Notes: a model not told the origin generated them from the letters alone. A DNA stretch of 64,000 nucleotides from JAAFHB01 sp942493325 (GCA_942493325.1 OW818689.1:6200001-6264000); one strand, 5' to 3'; shown: positions 26,933 through 37,002, numbered from the stretch's first letter. Translations and numbers: made by a program.

Positions 26933-28375
26933 TTATTTTGTTTTTCCTGGTCTTGAATCGGTTCTGAACGGATTGGCAGGTAATCCTTCGACGTTATAAA
27001 GATTCAGGTCATCGGGATTGTCGGCCCAGCCATATCTTACGGCAGCCGGATTCTGAACATCCTCACTGGTTACCATCACAGTATTTTCATTGAGAACAGT
27101 GGCCTTTGCCCATTTAAAATCACCATCCTTTGATGCAATGGTGAAACCGTTGATATAACCGTACCGGTCATTCACCTTGAGTCCTTTGCCGATGTTGTCA
27201 AAAGTGATATAGATACTGTTCTTGTTCACTTCCATCTTCTTGTAAGTAGGACCTGTGTAAACAAGTGTTTGGCCGTAAGCCACTTTGCGGGCAGCCAGCG
27301 CCAAACGGTAACCAACAGTTTGTTTGTCTTTCGGATGGATATCATTCGCATCACCGGCATCAATTGTATTTGCCATTCCCGTGTTTTCGAGTTGCAGGGT
27401 TTGGGTTTGTGCTTCGCGCAATTCTGCCCAGTCACTCTCCGAGGGTTCTGTAACCGGCTTTTTGAAATTAGCCAGCTGAACGAACAGGAACGGGAAATTG
27501 CCCTGGTTCCATTTTGTTCTCCAGTCGTTGATCATATTCGGGAATACCCGCTTGTATTGTTGGGCCCTTGACGCATTCGATTCCCCCTGATACCAGATAG
27601 CTCCTTTAATTCCATAAGGAACAATCGGATTAATCATTCCGTTGTAAAGTAGCGCTGGGTAAGCGTTAGGTCCTACTTTTGTTGCATTCATATCCACATT
27701 TTTGAGCTTTCCGAGCATATCCGAAAAGTCCGGATCTTTTGCAATCGCTTCAGGACTTGTCCATGTTTCGGCAACCGTACCTCCCCACGAAGTATGGATC
27801 AGGCCGACCGGAACTTTAAGATTTTCGTAAAGATTGCGTCCGAAGAAATAGCCTACAGCCGAAAAGTTGCCCACAGTTGTCGGAGAACATATCCACCATT
27901 CGCCTTCCTCGAGATTTTCCTGAGGTTCTTTGGCTACTCTTTTCTTGACGGTGAATAACCTGATATTCGGAAAGTTGGCTGCTGCAATTTCTTCAGCTGA
28001 ATTTTTTGAACCTGATACCTTGAATTCCATATTCGATTGACCGGAACAAACCCAGACTTCACCGATCATGATATTTTCGATTGTGCGGAAGTTTTTTCCT
28101 TTCACCGTCATTGTATATGGACCGCCATAATTCATTTTTGGGAGATTTACGCGCCATTTGCCATTTTTCCCGGTGCGAACACTGACGGCATTCTTATCCA
28201 GGATCACTGTTACTTTTTCACCCGGTGAAGCCCATCCCCAAACAGGAATCTCTATCCCCTGCTGAAGGACCATGTTACAATTAAAAAAGGGGGGAAGTGT
28301 AACCTGCGACATTCCTGCCATGGACCACAAGAGCAGAAATAATAGGGATGTTGTTTTTAACGTGCGAATTTTCAT
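26933..28375 (-). CDS. sialate O-acetylesterase-type SGNH hydrolase
   Basis: A 480-residue secreted esterase. A signal peptide (about 1-23) is followed by a beta domain (PPFFNCNMVLQQGIEIPVWGWASPGEKV) and the SGNH domain. The Ser block is VWVCSGQSNMEF (about 109-120), the conserved Gly/Trp region is LIHTSWGGTVAETW, the Asn/Gln block is AIWYQGESNA, and the Asp/His pair is in AGDANDIHPKDK. The family removes acetyl groups from sialic acids or from xylan and other polysaccharides. No sialidase gene lies nearby, so a plant- or algal-polysaccharide substrate is equally possible. Confidence 0.92.
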   Translation of the reverse strand: MKIRTLKTTSLLFLLLWSMAGMSQVTLPPFFNCNMVLQQGIEIPVWGWASPGEKVTVILDKNAVSVRTGKNGKWRVNLPKMNYGGPYTMTVKGKNFRTIENIMIGEVWVCSGQSNMEFKVSGSKNSAEEIAAANFPNIRLFTVKKRVAKEPQENLEEGEWWICSPTTVGNFSAVGYFFGRNLYENLKVPVGLIHTSWGGTVAETWTSPEAIAKDPDFSDMLGKLKNVDMNATKVGPNAYPALLYNGMINPIVPYGIKGAIWYQGESNASRAQQYKRVFPNMINDWRTKWNQGNFPFLFVQLANFKKPVTEPSESDWAELREAQTQTLQLENTGMANTIDAGDANDIHPKDKQTVGYRLALAARKVAYGQTLVYTGPTYKKMEVNKNSIYITFDNIGKGLKVNDRYGYINGFTIASKDGDFKWAKATVLNENTVMVTSEDVQNPAAVRYGWADNPDDLNLYNVEGLPANPFRTDSRPGKTK

Positions 28376-28415
28376 GATAATTAATTGAATTGTAGTTTGA
28401 TAATATGAAAAGTAA

Positions 28416-29204
28416 TTAAGTTAACGTGATCGAACCGATCATGTAGGTACACGACTTTCCGGAGATAAGCACCCTGTCGCCGGTGAGCTGACATTTAAGG
28501 ATTCCTCCCCTTGAAGAGAGTTGACGGGCTTCAAATTCGAGCTGATTAAGCCGGTGGGCCCAGAACGGAACGAGCGAGGTATGGGATGATCCTGTAACCG
28601 GATCTTCATCAATCCCTATTAGGGGTGCAAAAAACCTCGAAACGAAATCGCTATCATAACCCGGTGCTGTTATGATAATTCCACGGGTTTCAATTTTTCT
28701 GAGCATGCTGAAATTGGGGCTGATCTCCTCGATATCTTCCTGCGAAGGAAAATAGAGCAGGTAATCCGTTTTTCCTTTCCAGATTTCGGATGGTTTGCTG
28801 CCCAGTGCCTCGAACAGATGGTCGGGAGGTAGGGCAGGTTCGAGGCGGTCGACTGGAAAATCAAGCGTAAGAAATTCCCCGTTTTTATTTACTTTGAGCC
28901 TTCCGCTGTAACCGGAGTCAAAAATCAGGTGATCTCCTTTGAAATTCAGATGATTAAACAGAACATGCGCCGCGGCCAATGTGGCATGACCACATAATTC
29001 GATTTCAGCAGTTGGGGTAAACCACCTGATTTCGAAAAATTTGTCTTTTTTTCTGAAAAATGCAGTTTCGGACAGGTTATTTTCTGCAGCAATATTCTGT
29101 AAAATATTATCTGCGGGCCAAAAATCGAGCGGACAAACAGCCGCAGGATTACCGGAAAATAACTGATCTGAAAATGCATCTACCTGATAAATCGGAATTA
29201 TCAT
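28416..29204 (-). CDS. PhzF-family isomerase
   Basis: A 262-residue protein of the diaminopimelate-epimerase fold. It opens with IIPIYQVDAFSDQLFSGNPAAVCPL, the PhzF start. The catalytic Glu is in NNLSETAFF, and HATLAAAHVLF and GIDEDPVTGSSHTSLVPFW are the other signatures. In-frame codons extend to 29246, but that ATG would lie in the -7 element (29244-29251), so ATG 29204 is the start. True phenazine genes are absent, so it is one of the many PhzF homologues of unknown substrate. Confidence 0.9.
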   Translation of the reverse strand: MIIPIYQVDAFSDQLFSGNPAAVCPLDFWPADNILQNIAAENNLSETAFFRKKDKFFEIRWFTPTAEIELCGHATLAAAHVLFNHLNFKGDHLIFDSGYSGRLKVNKNGEFLTLDFPVDRLEPALPPDHLFEALGSKPSEIWKGKTDYLLYFPSQEDIEEISPNFSMLRKIETRGIIITAPGYDSDFVSRFFAPLIGIDEDPVTGSSHTSLVPFWAHRLNQLEFEARQLSSRGGILKCQLTGDRVLISGKSCTYMIGSITLT

Positions 29205-29243
29205 AAATGAGGTTATCTGAAATTGGAAACGAGGTTGATCGTC

Positions 29244-29251
29244 CAAAGATA
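29244..29251 (-). promoter_or_regulatory. -7 element of the PhzF gene
   Basis: CAAAGATA on the plus strand is TATCTTTG on the minus strand, 40 bases before the ATG at 29204. No clear -33 element. It decides the start codon of the gene. Confidence 0.5.
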
Positions 29252-29378
29252 AGTATTAAGGATCTATTCCGCGCGGAATTGACGCTGAATTTGGGTTTGG
29301 TCATAAATATTTCAGCCAGCAGTGGTATCCGGGTACTTACTGACGACTCAAACATGATAAAGTCTGGAAGAATCTGGT

Positions 29379-30791
29379 TTATTTTTCACCAAAAGCGATT
29401 GCTTCGTAAGTATATAGTTCACCGTTTTTCCAGCCATTCCAGCCTATTCCTGCTTTATCACGGGCACAGTGTCCGAGGAACTCCTCTTTTGTCCAGTTGG
29501 CTTCCAGGGCAACCTGAGGAAGATAGGTTCCACTGCTTATCCCTTTTCTGATGTAGATCCCATGTTTGCCCAGTTGAATCTGATCGATGGAAGTGATCAT
29601 TTCAAGAGGAGTAAGGACTGAAATTTCTATTTCCAGCTGATCAAGTTCATCCGACGTGACCGGATTAAAACGTAAATCACGTGTTGCAGCTGCAATCGTC
29701 ATTTCACTTACCGATTGATACAATGCTTCTTTTGGATTAAATTTTCCTATACAACCCCGCAGTACACCCTGTTTTTTCAAGGTTACAAAGACTCCGCAAT
29801 GTTTTTTCAGCGTTGCAGAATGTTCCGCCTCAGCTGTATTTCCTTTATCTTTTCTTTTTCTTTTCTTAAAGTATTTTAACAAGCTGTCCCTGGCGATATT
29901 TAATAATGCACTTTTGTCTTCCTCTGTTAAACTCAGAGATTTGTTTATCCTGTTAATTGCTATAGCCCAGTAACCCACTACACGATTTTTATCTCCGGAT
30001 GGAATATCCCCTGAATTTCTGTAGACTATTTTTTCGAAGGCAATCTTCTTATTATTTGCCGTAAGATGGAGCAGGGTTTGCACTGCTGCTACACCGCATA
30101 GTCCGGTTAAAAGGTTTTTTGATAATGAATTGCTGTTTTTTTCACAACATGTTTTCAGGCGCAAACTATTGTTGGCCAGGATAGCATCCGCGGTCTCTTC
30201 ATCCGTTTTACACGCAATATCATAAGGGGGATAGTGTGAAAAGTCACTGCTGATCACAAACAGATTTTCGGAATTAAACCAGGGTTTCAATGCTTCTGCA
30301 AGTTTGTGGCAGAGGTGTGACCGGTCGCAACCGATTATTATCGGAACAATTTTAAAGTCATTGTATAACCAGTATTGAAGAAAAGGTAGTTGTACTTCAA
30401 GCGAATGTTCAGCCTGGTCTGCTTCTTCATCATAATAAATAAAAGCATGCTTCTCTATCAGCATGGAAGCCGTCTCTTCATTGATGCTTACTTTGCCCAA
30501 TGGAGTGATGTACTGTCCTTTAGGATAAATACTGACGCCTTCGAAATATTTCCGGTGCGATGGTCCGACTATGAAAATATTCTTGTAGTGTGCCTGCCTG
30601 TTGAGCTTTGCATAGGCTGAAGCAGCCACCTGGCCAGAAAAAACATACCCGGCATGTGGAACAATTAATGCGGCAACATCGGTCTCAGGCACTCTTGTTG
30701 CTTTTTCGAACAGCATAGAAATTTGCTTTTCCAACACTGTTGGCGCTGCCGGATAGAATGTACCCGCAACCGCCGGCATTCTGTTTTCCAT
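29379..30791 (-). CDS. fused MEMO1-AMMECR1 protein (AmmeMemoRadiSam proteins B and A)
   Basis: A 470-residue two-domain protein. Residues 1-270 are a MEMO1-like domain (RMPAVAGTFYPAAP, IVPHAGYVFSGQVAASAY, VISSDFSHYPPYD, GLCGVAAV), related to extradiol dioxygenases. Residues about 290-470 are an AMMECR1 domain (GVFVTLKKQGVLRGCIGKF, LEIEISVLTPL). In many bacteria these two are encoded next to a radical-SAM enzyme as a three-gene set. Here A and B are fused and no radical-SAM gene is in the window. The function of the set is not established. Confidence 0.92.
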   Translation of the reverse strand: MENRMPAVAGTFYPAAPTVLEKQISMLFEKATRVPETDVAALIVPHAGYVFSGQVAASAYAKLNRQAHYKNIFIVGPSHRKYFEGVSIYPKGQYITPLGKVSINEETASMLIEKHAFIYYDEEADQAEHSLEVQLPFLQYWLYNDFKIVPIIIGCDRSHLCHKLAEALKPWFNSENLFVISSDFSHYPPYDIACKTDEETADAILANNSLRLKTCCEKNSNSLSKNLLTGLCGVAAVQTLLHLTANNKKIAFEKIVYRNSGDIPSGDKNRVVGYWAIAINRINKSLSLTEEDKSALLNIARDSLLKYFKKRKRKDKGNTAEAEHSATLKKHCGVFVTLKKQGVLRGCIGKFNPKEALYQSVSEMTIAAATRDLRFNPVTSDELDQLEIEISVLTPLEMITSIDQIQLGKHGIYIRKGISSGTYLPQVALEANWTKEEFLGHCARDKAGIGWNGWKNGELYTYEAIAFGEK

Positions 30792-30958
30792 TTTTGTTTG
30801 GTTTTGGTGAATATTATAACATAAACATATGTTTTAGGAACATTTTTTTTGGCTCATGGATTTAAACCATTAAATTTAATAAAAAGGATTCAGAATTCTT
30901 CAACATATTTGAGGTTTACCGGGATTTATTAATTTTATAGTTTTAACCAACATACATT

Positions 30959-31729
30959 ATGCGACAATACATTCTTGCAGAAACAAATTGGAAGACAGTT
31001 AAACCGGCTGATTTTGAACTTGCCATTCTGCCATGGGGAGCCACTGAGGCCCATAATTACCATCTTCCTTATGGTACGGATAATGTTCTGGCCGATCGTA
31101 TTGCTGCTGAAGCTGCCCGGTTAGCCTTTGATCGCGGAGGGAAAGTGATTGTCCTGCCAACGATGGCCTACGGAGTAAATACAGGACAACCTGACGTGAA
31201 ACTCGATATGAACCTTAATCCGGGAACACAAATGATGATTCTGAAGGATCTGATTACTGTTCTTGACCGCCAGGACATTCGTAAACTTGTGATTTTAAAT
31301 ACACATGGAGGGAATGATTTTAAACAGATGATCAGGGAATTAAATCTACTCTTTCCCAAAATGTTTATTTGTCAGTGTAATTGGTTCAAAATTCCGGGCG
31401 GTGAAAGCCTGTTCGAGGATATGGGTGAACATGCCGGTGAGGTGGAGACCAGTTTTATGCAGTATTTAAATCCGGAACTCATTCTCCCATTATCGGAGGC
31501 TGGAGAAGGGAAGGCCCGTGAATTTAATGTGGATGCACTTAATGAAGGATGGGCCTGGGCTGAGCGGAAATGGACACAGGTGACTCAGGATACGGGAATC
31601 GGAAATCCATCCAAGGCAACTGCCGAAAAGGGCGAAATTTTCTTTAAACTGATTACCGAAAAAATTGGAAATTTTCTTTTCGAACTGGCCATTTTAAAAC
31701 CGGGTGATTTCTACAGGGAGAAATCGTGA
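30959..31729 (+). CDS. creatininase-family metal-dependent hydrolase
   Basis: A 256-residue protein of the creatininase/creatinine amidohydrolase fold. Metal-site motifs are visible: PWGATEAHNYHLPYGTDN (about 27-44), LNTHGGND (about 117-124) and MGEHAGEVETS (about 152-162). Members include creatininase, mycofactocin MftE and IolN-type hydrolases that open keto-inositol rings. Its position as first gene of a sugar-enzyme cluster makes a role on a cyclic sugar or inositol derivative more likely than creatinine (inference). The GH88-like gene follows 128 bases later. Confidence 0.85.
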   Translation: MRQYILAETNWKTVKPADFELAILPWGATEAHNYHLPYGTDNVLADRIAAEAARLAFDRGGKVIVLPTMAYGVNTGQPDVKLDMNLNPGTQMMILKDLITVLDRQDIRKLVILNTHGGNDFKQMIRELNLLFPKMFICQCNWFKIPGGESLFEDMGEHAGEVETSFMQYLNPELILPLSEAGEGKAREFNVDALNEGWAWAERKWTQVTQDTGIGNPSKATAEKGEIFFKLITEKIGNFLFELAILKPGDFYREKS

Positions 31730-31857
31730 CCAAACCTGTTTGGTACGTACTAAAACTAACTAAAGCCGGATACTTCGATTGCTTGCAGTGATTCGGTGTG
31801 CGCCTGAATTATCAACAATATAAACAACCTCAGAAACAATTGCATAACGTCTTTTGT

Positions 31858-33234
31858 ATGATAATAGACTATAACCTGAAATCAGAGGATTTAAAAGCAA
31901 AACTCCACCGCTTCTGGGATCTTTCCGGAAAAAAAATCCTCATCATTGAATCGGAATTTGATCAGCGTTCGGGAGCACCTGTATTTACGGTAAATGGGAA
32001 ATATTCAACGCGTGGCTGGACCGAATGGACCCAGGGTTTTCAGTACGGTTCTTCAATCCTTCAGTTTGATGCTACAGGTGATGAAACATTCCTGGAAATC
32101 GGGCGCAAAAATACAGTGGAAAGAATGGCTCATCATATCAGTCATATCGGAGTTCATGATCATGGATTCAACAATATAAGCACTTACGGGAATCTGCATC
32201 GCCTGATGAAGGAAGGCCGGATTCCCGTGAATGCCTGGGAAAATAATTTTTACGAGCTTGCCTTAAAAGCTTCGGGCGCTGTTCAGGCAAGCCGGTGGAG
32301 TAAAACCTTAGACGGTGGCTATATCTATTCATTCAACGGTCCTCAATCCCTGTTTGTCGATACCATCCGTTCGTGCAGGGTCCTTATGATCGCGCATCGT
32401 TTGGGTCACTTCCTGCCCGGTGAGAATGATGTTAAAATTTCGCTTTTCAGCAGAGGTATAGAACATTTGCTTTCAACGGCCAAATATTCAATATATTACG
32501 ACGAAAAGCGTGATATCTGGGATGAAAGGGGACGTACAGCCCATGAATCTGTTTTTAATCCTGTCGACGGCAATTACCGGTGTCCGAATTCACAGCAGGG
32601 TTACACCGGCTTTTCGACCTGGACACGTGGTCTCGCGTGGGCGATGCTGGGATTTGCCGAGGAAATTGAGTTTTTAAATATCCTTTCCGCTGATGAATTT
32701 GATGCTTTTGAAAAAGCTGGTGTAACTGGCCGGTTACTAAAAGCAGCTGAAGCAACCTGTGATTTCTATATCAGTCATACGCCGGTCGACGGTATTCCAT
32801 ACTGGGATACCGGCGCACCGGGCCTGGTACACCTGAAGGACTATCTTACCCGGCCCGCTGATCCATATAATACATTCGAACCAGTGGATAGTTCTGCCGC
32901 TGCAATTGGAGTCCAGGGACTTCTTCGGCTGGGCAGGATACTCCTATCAAATGGAAACGTGGAGAAAGGAACCCGTTATTGGCAGGCAGGATTAACGGTG
33001 ATGTCGCGGCTTCTCGAAACGCCGTATTTGTCAGTCGATCCAAAACACCAGGGTATTCTGCTTCACTCAGTCTATCACCGCCCAAATGGGTGGGACAATA
33101 TTCCAGATGGGTTTAAAATACCTTGTAACGAATCGAGCATGTGGGGCGATTATCATATGCGCGAATCTGCTTTGTATTTATCGCGAATTATTTCAGGATC
33201 ACCGTATTACACATTTTTCAACGGATTAATCTAA
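31858..33234 (+). CDS. GH88-like unsaturated-uronide hydrolase
   Basis: A 458-residue (alpha/alpha)6-barrel protein without a signal peptide, so cytoplasmic. YTGFSTWTRGLAWAMLGFAEE (about 252-272) matches the GH88/GH105 block (DxSxWARGQAW), and VHDHGFNNISTYGN and PVDSSAAAIGVQGLLRL fit the family. These enzymes hydrate and cleave unsaturated uronic acid residues made by polysaccharide lyases. ATG 31858 is preferred over a GTG at 31798, which would add 20 polar residues. The next gene starts 3 bases after its stop. Confidence 0.8.
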   Translation: MIIDYNLKSEDLKAKLHRFWDLSGKKILIIESEFDQRSGAPVFTVNGKYSTRGWTEWTQGFQYGSSILQFDATGDETFLEIGRKNTVERMAHHISHIGVHDHGFNNISTYGNLHRLMKEGRIPVNAWENNFYELALKASGAVQASRWSKTLDGGYIYSFNGPQSLFVDTIRSCRVLMIAHRLGHFLPGENDVKISLFSRGIEHLLSTAKYSIYYDEKRDIWDERGRTAHESVFNPVDGNYRCPNSQQGYTGFSTWTRGLAWAMLGFAEEIEFLNILSADEFDAFEKAGVTGRLLKAAEATCDFYISHTPVDGIPYWDTGAPGLVHLKDYLTRPADPYNTFEPVDSSAAAIGVQGLLRLGRILLSNGNVEKGTRYWQAGLTVMSRLLETPYLSVDPKHQGILLHSVYHRPNGWDNIPDGFKIPCNESSMWGDYHMRESALYLSRIISGSPYYTFFNGLI

Positions 33235-33237
33235 ATA

Positions 33238-34068
33238 ATGGCATCTAAAGTAAAAGATTTCTCAAAATTATGTGTTCATACACTCACAACCAAACCCTGG
33301 GATATTGAGACTTGCGTGAAAAATTATTCTGAAGCAGGTATTCATGGGATAACCATTTGGCGCAATGTGCTCGAAAACAAAAATCTGACGCAGGTCCGGT
33401 CGCTTCTCGATGATCATGGCATGGATGTGGTTTCTCTGTGCCGTGGCGGATTCTTTCCATCGGTGGATAAAGCCAGACGGGAAGAGGCAATAGACGAAAA
33501 TTTACACGCAATTGAGCAGGCAGCAGCGGTTGGAGCTCCGTTGATTGTGCTGGTTTGTGGCGCAGATGGCCGTCAGTCGCTCGAAAAATCGAGAGAGCAG
33601 ATTGCCGACGGCATTCTCCGGATTCTTCCGGCAGCCAAAAGCGCCGGCGTAAAACTGGCCATCGAACCACTACATCCGATGTATGCAGGCGACCGTTCGG
33701 CCGTTAATACGATGAAACAGGCAAATGATATGGCGGAGCTGATCAATTCAGCATGGGTAGGAATTGCTGTTGATGTCTATCATCTGTGGTGGGACGATAA
33801 CCTAAAATCTGAAATAAAACGTTGTGCCGGTAAGGATCATTTATTCGCTTTCCATGTTTGTGACTGGAATGTCCCGACCCTTGATTTTTTAAATGATCGT
33901 GGTTTAATGGGCGATGGTTGTATTAATATTCCTGAAATAAGAGGTTGGGTGGAAGATTCGGGGTTTAACGGGTTTAATGAGGTTGAGATCTTTTCCGACA
34001 AGTTCTGGGCAACCGATCAGAAAGTTTATCTTGAAAAAATTAAACATGCATACTTAAACTTTACATGA
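33238..34068 (+). CDS. sugar phosphate isomerase/epimerase-family TIM barrel
   Basis: A 276-residue xylose-isomerase-like TIM barrel. Metal ligands are recognisable: Glu in LAIEPLHPMYAGDRS, Asp in GIAVDVYHLWWDDN, His in FAFHVCDWNVP and Glu in FNEVEIFSDKFW. Family members include sugar epimerases, inosose dehydratases and eliminases or isomerases acting on 3-keto-glycosides. It lies in a tight unit with GH88 and the PL11-like lyase (gaps of 3 and 1 bases). The substrate is unknown. Epimerisation or dehydration of a keto sugar is the working guess. Confidence 0.85.
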   Translation: MASKVKDFSKLCVHTLTTKPWDIETCVKNYSEAGIHGITIWRNVLENKNLTQVRSLLDDHGMDVVSLCRGGFFPSVDKARREEAIDENLHAIEQAAAVGAPLIVLVCGADGRQSLEKSREQIADGILRILPAAKSAGVKLAIEPLHPMYAGDRSAVNTMKQANDMAELINSAWVGIAVDVYHLWWDDNLKSEIKRCAGKDHLFAFHVCDWNVPTLDFLNDRGLMGDGCINIPEIRGWVEDSGFNGFNEVEIFSDKFWATDQKVYLEKIKHAYLNFT

Positions 34069-34069
34069 G

Positions 34070-35767
34070 ATGAAAAAATGTGATTTGCTGATGCTCTTTA
34101 CCTTGTTTTTGTTATCGTTTCAAGGGGTTGCACAATTAACTGTCGGTGAAAAAATTGACCGCGGGGTAATCGCCCTCTCTGTCTCTGAAACTGAAGTTTA
34201 TGTCGGATGGCGGCTTCATCAGAATGATGCTCCTGATGCCGCTTTTAATATCTACCGTGCGGAAGTCGGTTTCACTGATTTTAAAAAAGTGAACACATCA
34301 CCGGTATTGAAGACAACCGACTTTCGCGACACAACTGTTAAACCGGGCAGAGGATACCGGTACCGGGTTAAAAAAGTGAACATTGGCAGTGAAGAAAATT
34401 GTCCGGGTGAAGCCTATGTGTTTACCCTTACCGATAATAAACCTTATCTGGCTGTAAAATTGAAGGATGATATCAAAGCCAAACGTATTGGCCTTGGTGA
34501 TCTCGATGGAGACGGGGCTTACGATTTTGTTATTCAGCACCCCGATTTTAATGTCGATCCGTACCATCAGCCGGGTTACTGGAAGCGCAGTCCTGATACG
34601 TATAAACTTGATGCTTATTCATCAACAGGAAAATTTCTGTGGCGATACGATATGGGATGGTCCATCGAACTGGGAACCTGGTATTCGCCTTACATGATTT
34701 ACGACATCGATCAGGACGGGAAAGCCGAAATCTATGCAAAAGCAGGTGAAGGTGACCCGCGCGAAATGGATGGTCATGTGCTCGATGGGAAAGAATACCT
34801 CGTAAAAATAAATGGGTTAACCGGCAAAATTGAAACCAAAAAGGAATGGCTTACGAAAGAAGGATTTGATTCGTACAATTACTGGAGTCGCAATTTTTTG
34901 TCAGTAGCCTATCTCGATGGAAAGAATCCGTCGCTGATTGAGCAACGGGGAACCTACACGATCATCAAAACCCGCGCACTCGATAAAAATCTGCAAAAAT
35001 TATGGTACTGGGAGAGCACTGGTGATTATGCTAATTATAAAGGCCAGGGTCAGCACGGAATTCTGTCGGCTGATATCGATTCCGATGGCAAGGATGAACT
35101 GATCATCGGAACCGCCGCGCTGAATGACAACGGCATCCCGATGTGGCGGACAGGACTTGGGCACAATGATGCCGGATATATTGCCGATATTGATCCTTCG
35201 AGACCCGGACTGGAAATATTTTATGGCATTGAATCACGATCTCCAAAAAATGGAGTTTGCCTGGTAGATGCCCGCACGGGCGAGATTATCTGGGGATTCG
35301 ACGGGAAAACTACCCATGTTCATTCGCAGGGAATGATAGGGGATATTGATCCGGCTCACCCGGGAATGGAGTGTTATGCAGGAGAGGCTAAAGGTGGTGA
35401 CCAGTATTTTATGTATGCGGCAGGGGGTAACCGGTTGTCGGATAAAGATATGGGATCATTAAACCCTCGTCCCGTATGGTGGGATGCGGATGAACTGAAG
35501 GAAGTAAATATTGATAATCAGCTTTTTAAGTTCAAAGGTGATACTTTATTGAAAATCGAAGGTAAAGTAATGATGATTGCAGATATACTGGGTGACTGGC
35601 GTGAAGAAATCGTAACGAGTCTTCCGGGTGAATTACGCATTTATTCAACCAATATTCCGGCAATTAACCGAAAAATTTGCCTGATGCAGGACCGCCAGTA
35701 CAGGGTAGGAGTGGCAGGTTCCACGATGGGGTATTTTTATCCTCCGCAGTTAGGTGTCAAAAAATAG
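34070..35767 (+). CDS. PL11-like rhamnogalacturonan-lyase-type protein
   Basis: A 565-residue secreted protein with a signal peptide (about 1-22). A fibronectin-type N-terminal domain (about 25-125) precedes an eight-bladed propeller of FG-GAP-like calcium repeats (IGLGDLDGDGAYDFVIQH, MIYDIDQDGKAEIYAKAGEG, LSADIDSDGKDELIIGT). The end DRQYRVGVAGSTMGYFYPP matches the PL11 C-terminus. PL11 enzymes cleave rhamnogalacturonan I. The rest of the pectin machinery is absent, so the target may be different. It starts 1 base after the preceding stop. Confidence 0.82.
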   Translation: MKKCDLLMLFTLFLLSFQGVAQLTVGEKIDRGVIALSVSETEVYVGWRLHQNDAPDAAFNIYRAEVGFTDFKKVNTSPVLKTTDFRDTTVKPGRGYRYRVKKVNIGSEENCPGEAYVFTLTDNKPYLAVKLKDDIKAKRIGLGDLDGDGAYDFVIQHPDFNVDPYHQPGYWKRSPDTYKLDAYSSTGKFLWRYDMGWSIELGTWYSPYMIYDIDQDGKAEIYAKAGEGDPREMDGHVLDGKEYLVKINGLTGKIETKKEWLTKEGFDSYNYWSRNFLSVAYLDGKNPSLIEQRGTYTIIKTRALDKNLQKLWYWESTGDYANYKGQGQHGILSADIDSDGKDELIIGTAALNDNGIPMWRTGLGHNDAGYIADIDPSRPGLEIFYGIESRSPKNGVCLVDARTGEIIWGFDGKTTHVHSQGMIGDIDPAHPGMECYAGEAKGGDQYFMYAAGGNRLSDKDMGSLNPRPVWWDADELKEVNIDNQLFKFKGDTLLKIEGKVMMIADILGDWREEIVTSLPGELRIYSTNIPAINRKICLMQDRQYRVGVAGSTMGYFYPPQLGVKK

Positions 35768-35796
35768 ATATTAATCATAAGCATAAAAATTTATAG

Positions 35797-36945
35797 ATGA
35801 TGACAGTTCACAAAGTAGGAATAATCATGAACGGGGTCACCGGTCGGATGGGTACAAATCAACATCTGATGCGATCGATTGTCGAAATTATTAAACAGGG
35901 TGGGGTGCAGGTGAGTCCTTCCGAATTTATCATGCCCGATCCCATTCTCGTCGGCCGCGATGAAGTGAAGCTCCGTAAGCTGGCCAAAATGTCGGGAGTT
36001 GAAAAATGGACCACCAACCTCGACGAAGTTATCAATGACCCGCAATACCAGGTTTATTTCGATGCGCAGACCACGGGTCGCCGGGCTGATGCGGTGAAAA
36101 TGGCAGCACGCGCAGGAAAACACGTTTACTGTGAGAAACCAGTTGCTGTTGATACGGCTACTGCTCTTGAACTCTACAGGGTTTGCGAGGAAGCAGGGGT
36201 CAAACACGGAGTCGTACAGGATAAACTCTGGCTGCCGGGACTCATGAAGCTTAAACGGTTAATGGAAAACGATTTCTTCGGAAAAATTCTCTCTGTTAGG
36301 GGTGAGTTCGGATACTGGGTATTCGAGGGATTTAATGTCCCTGCGCAACGTCCGAGCTGGAACTACCGGAAGGAAGATGATGGGGGAATTATTGTTGATA
36401 TGTTGTGCCACTGGCGATATGTGCTCGATAATCTGTTTGGGAATGTGAAAGGGGTATTCTGCCTTGGTGCAACCCATATTCCGGAACGTGTGGATGAGCA
36501 GGGAAAAGTCTATCAGTGTACGGCTGACGATGCAGCTTATGCAACTTTTGAACTTGAAGGCGGTATTATCGCTCATTTTAACTCCTCGTGGGTCACCAGG
36601 GTCCGCCGCGACGATCTCCTCACCTTACAGATCGACGGAACGAAGGGTTCGGCTGTAGCCGGATTGCGCGAATGCTGGACCCAGCACTATGGAAATACTC
36701 CCAAACCGGTCTGGAATCCCGATATTCCTAATCCGATTAATTTTTACGAAGGATGGTCGAAAGTTCCGGAACAGGAGGTTTTCGACAATGCATTCAAGGC
36801 GCAATGGGAATTGTTCCTTAAACATGTGGTTAAAGATGAACCATTTCGCTGGAACCTCATGGAAGGGGCAAAAGGAGTTCAATTGGCCGAAAAAGGACTC
36901 GAAAGCTGGGCTAAAAAAAGCTGGGTGGAAATTCCAAATTTATAA
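35797..36945 (+). CDS. Gfo/Idh/MocA-family oxidoreductase
   Basis: A 382-residue NAD(P)-dependent dehydrogenase of sugars or inositols. The N-terminal Rossmann part reads VGIIMNGVTGRMGTNQHLMRS, an unusual nucleotide loop. YCEKPVAV (about 112-119) is the Gfo/Idh signature with the catalytic Lys, and DMLCHWRYVLDNLFG has the catalytic His region (about 198-212). No signal peptide. It comes 29 bases after the PL11-like gene. Its likely job is oxidation of a sugar hydroxyl, giving a keto intermediate for the TIM-barrel enzyme and creatininase-like hydrolase (inference). Confidence 0.88.
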   Translation: MMTVHKVGIIMNGVTGRMGTNQHLMRSIVEIIKQGGVQVSPSEFIMPDPILVGRDEVKLRKLAKMSGVEKWTTNLDEVINDPQYQVYFDAQTTGRRADAVKMAARAGKHVYCEKPVAVDTATALELYRVCEEAGVKHGVVQDKLWLPGLMKLKRLMENDFFGKILSVRGEFGYWVFEGFNVPAQRPSWNYRKEDDGGIIVDMLCHWRYVLDNLFGNVKGVFCLGATHIPERVDEQGKVYQCTADDAAYATFELEGGIIAHFNSSWVTRVRRDDLLTLQIDGTKGSAVAGLRECWTQHYGNTPKPVWNPDIPNPINFYEGWSKVPEQEVFDNAFKAQWELFLKHVVKDEPFRWNLMEGAKGVQLAEKGLESWAKKSWVEIPNL

Positions 36946-37002
36946 GGCAGAGGCATGGTGTAGTACGCAAGCTTATGCCTGAAGAATTTACCACATAGGC
37001 AG

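Noticed and set aside
31858..36945. A canonical polysaccharide utilisation locus
   Set aside because: No SusC/SusD pair, hybrid two-component regulator or anti-sigma system is present around the sugar enzymes.
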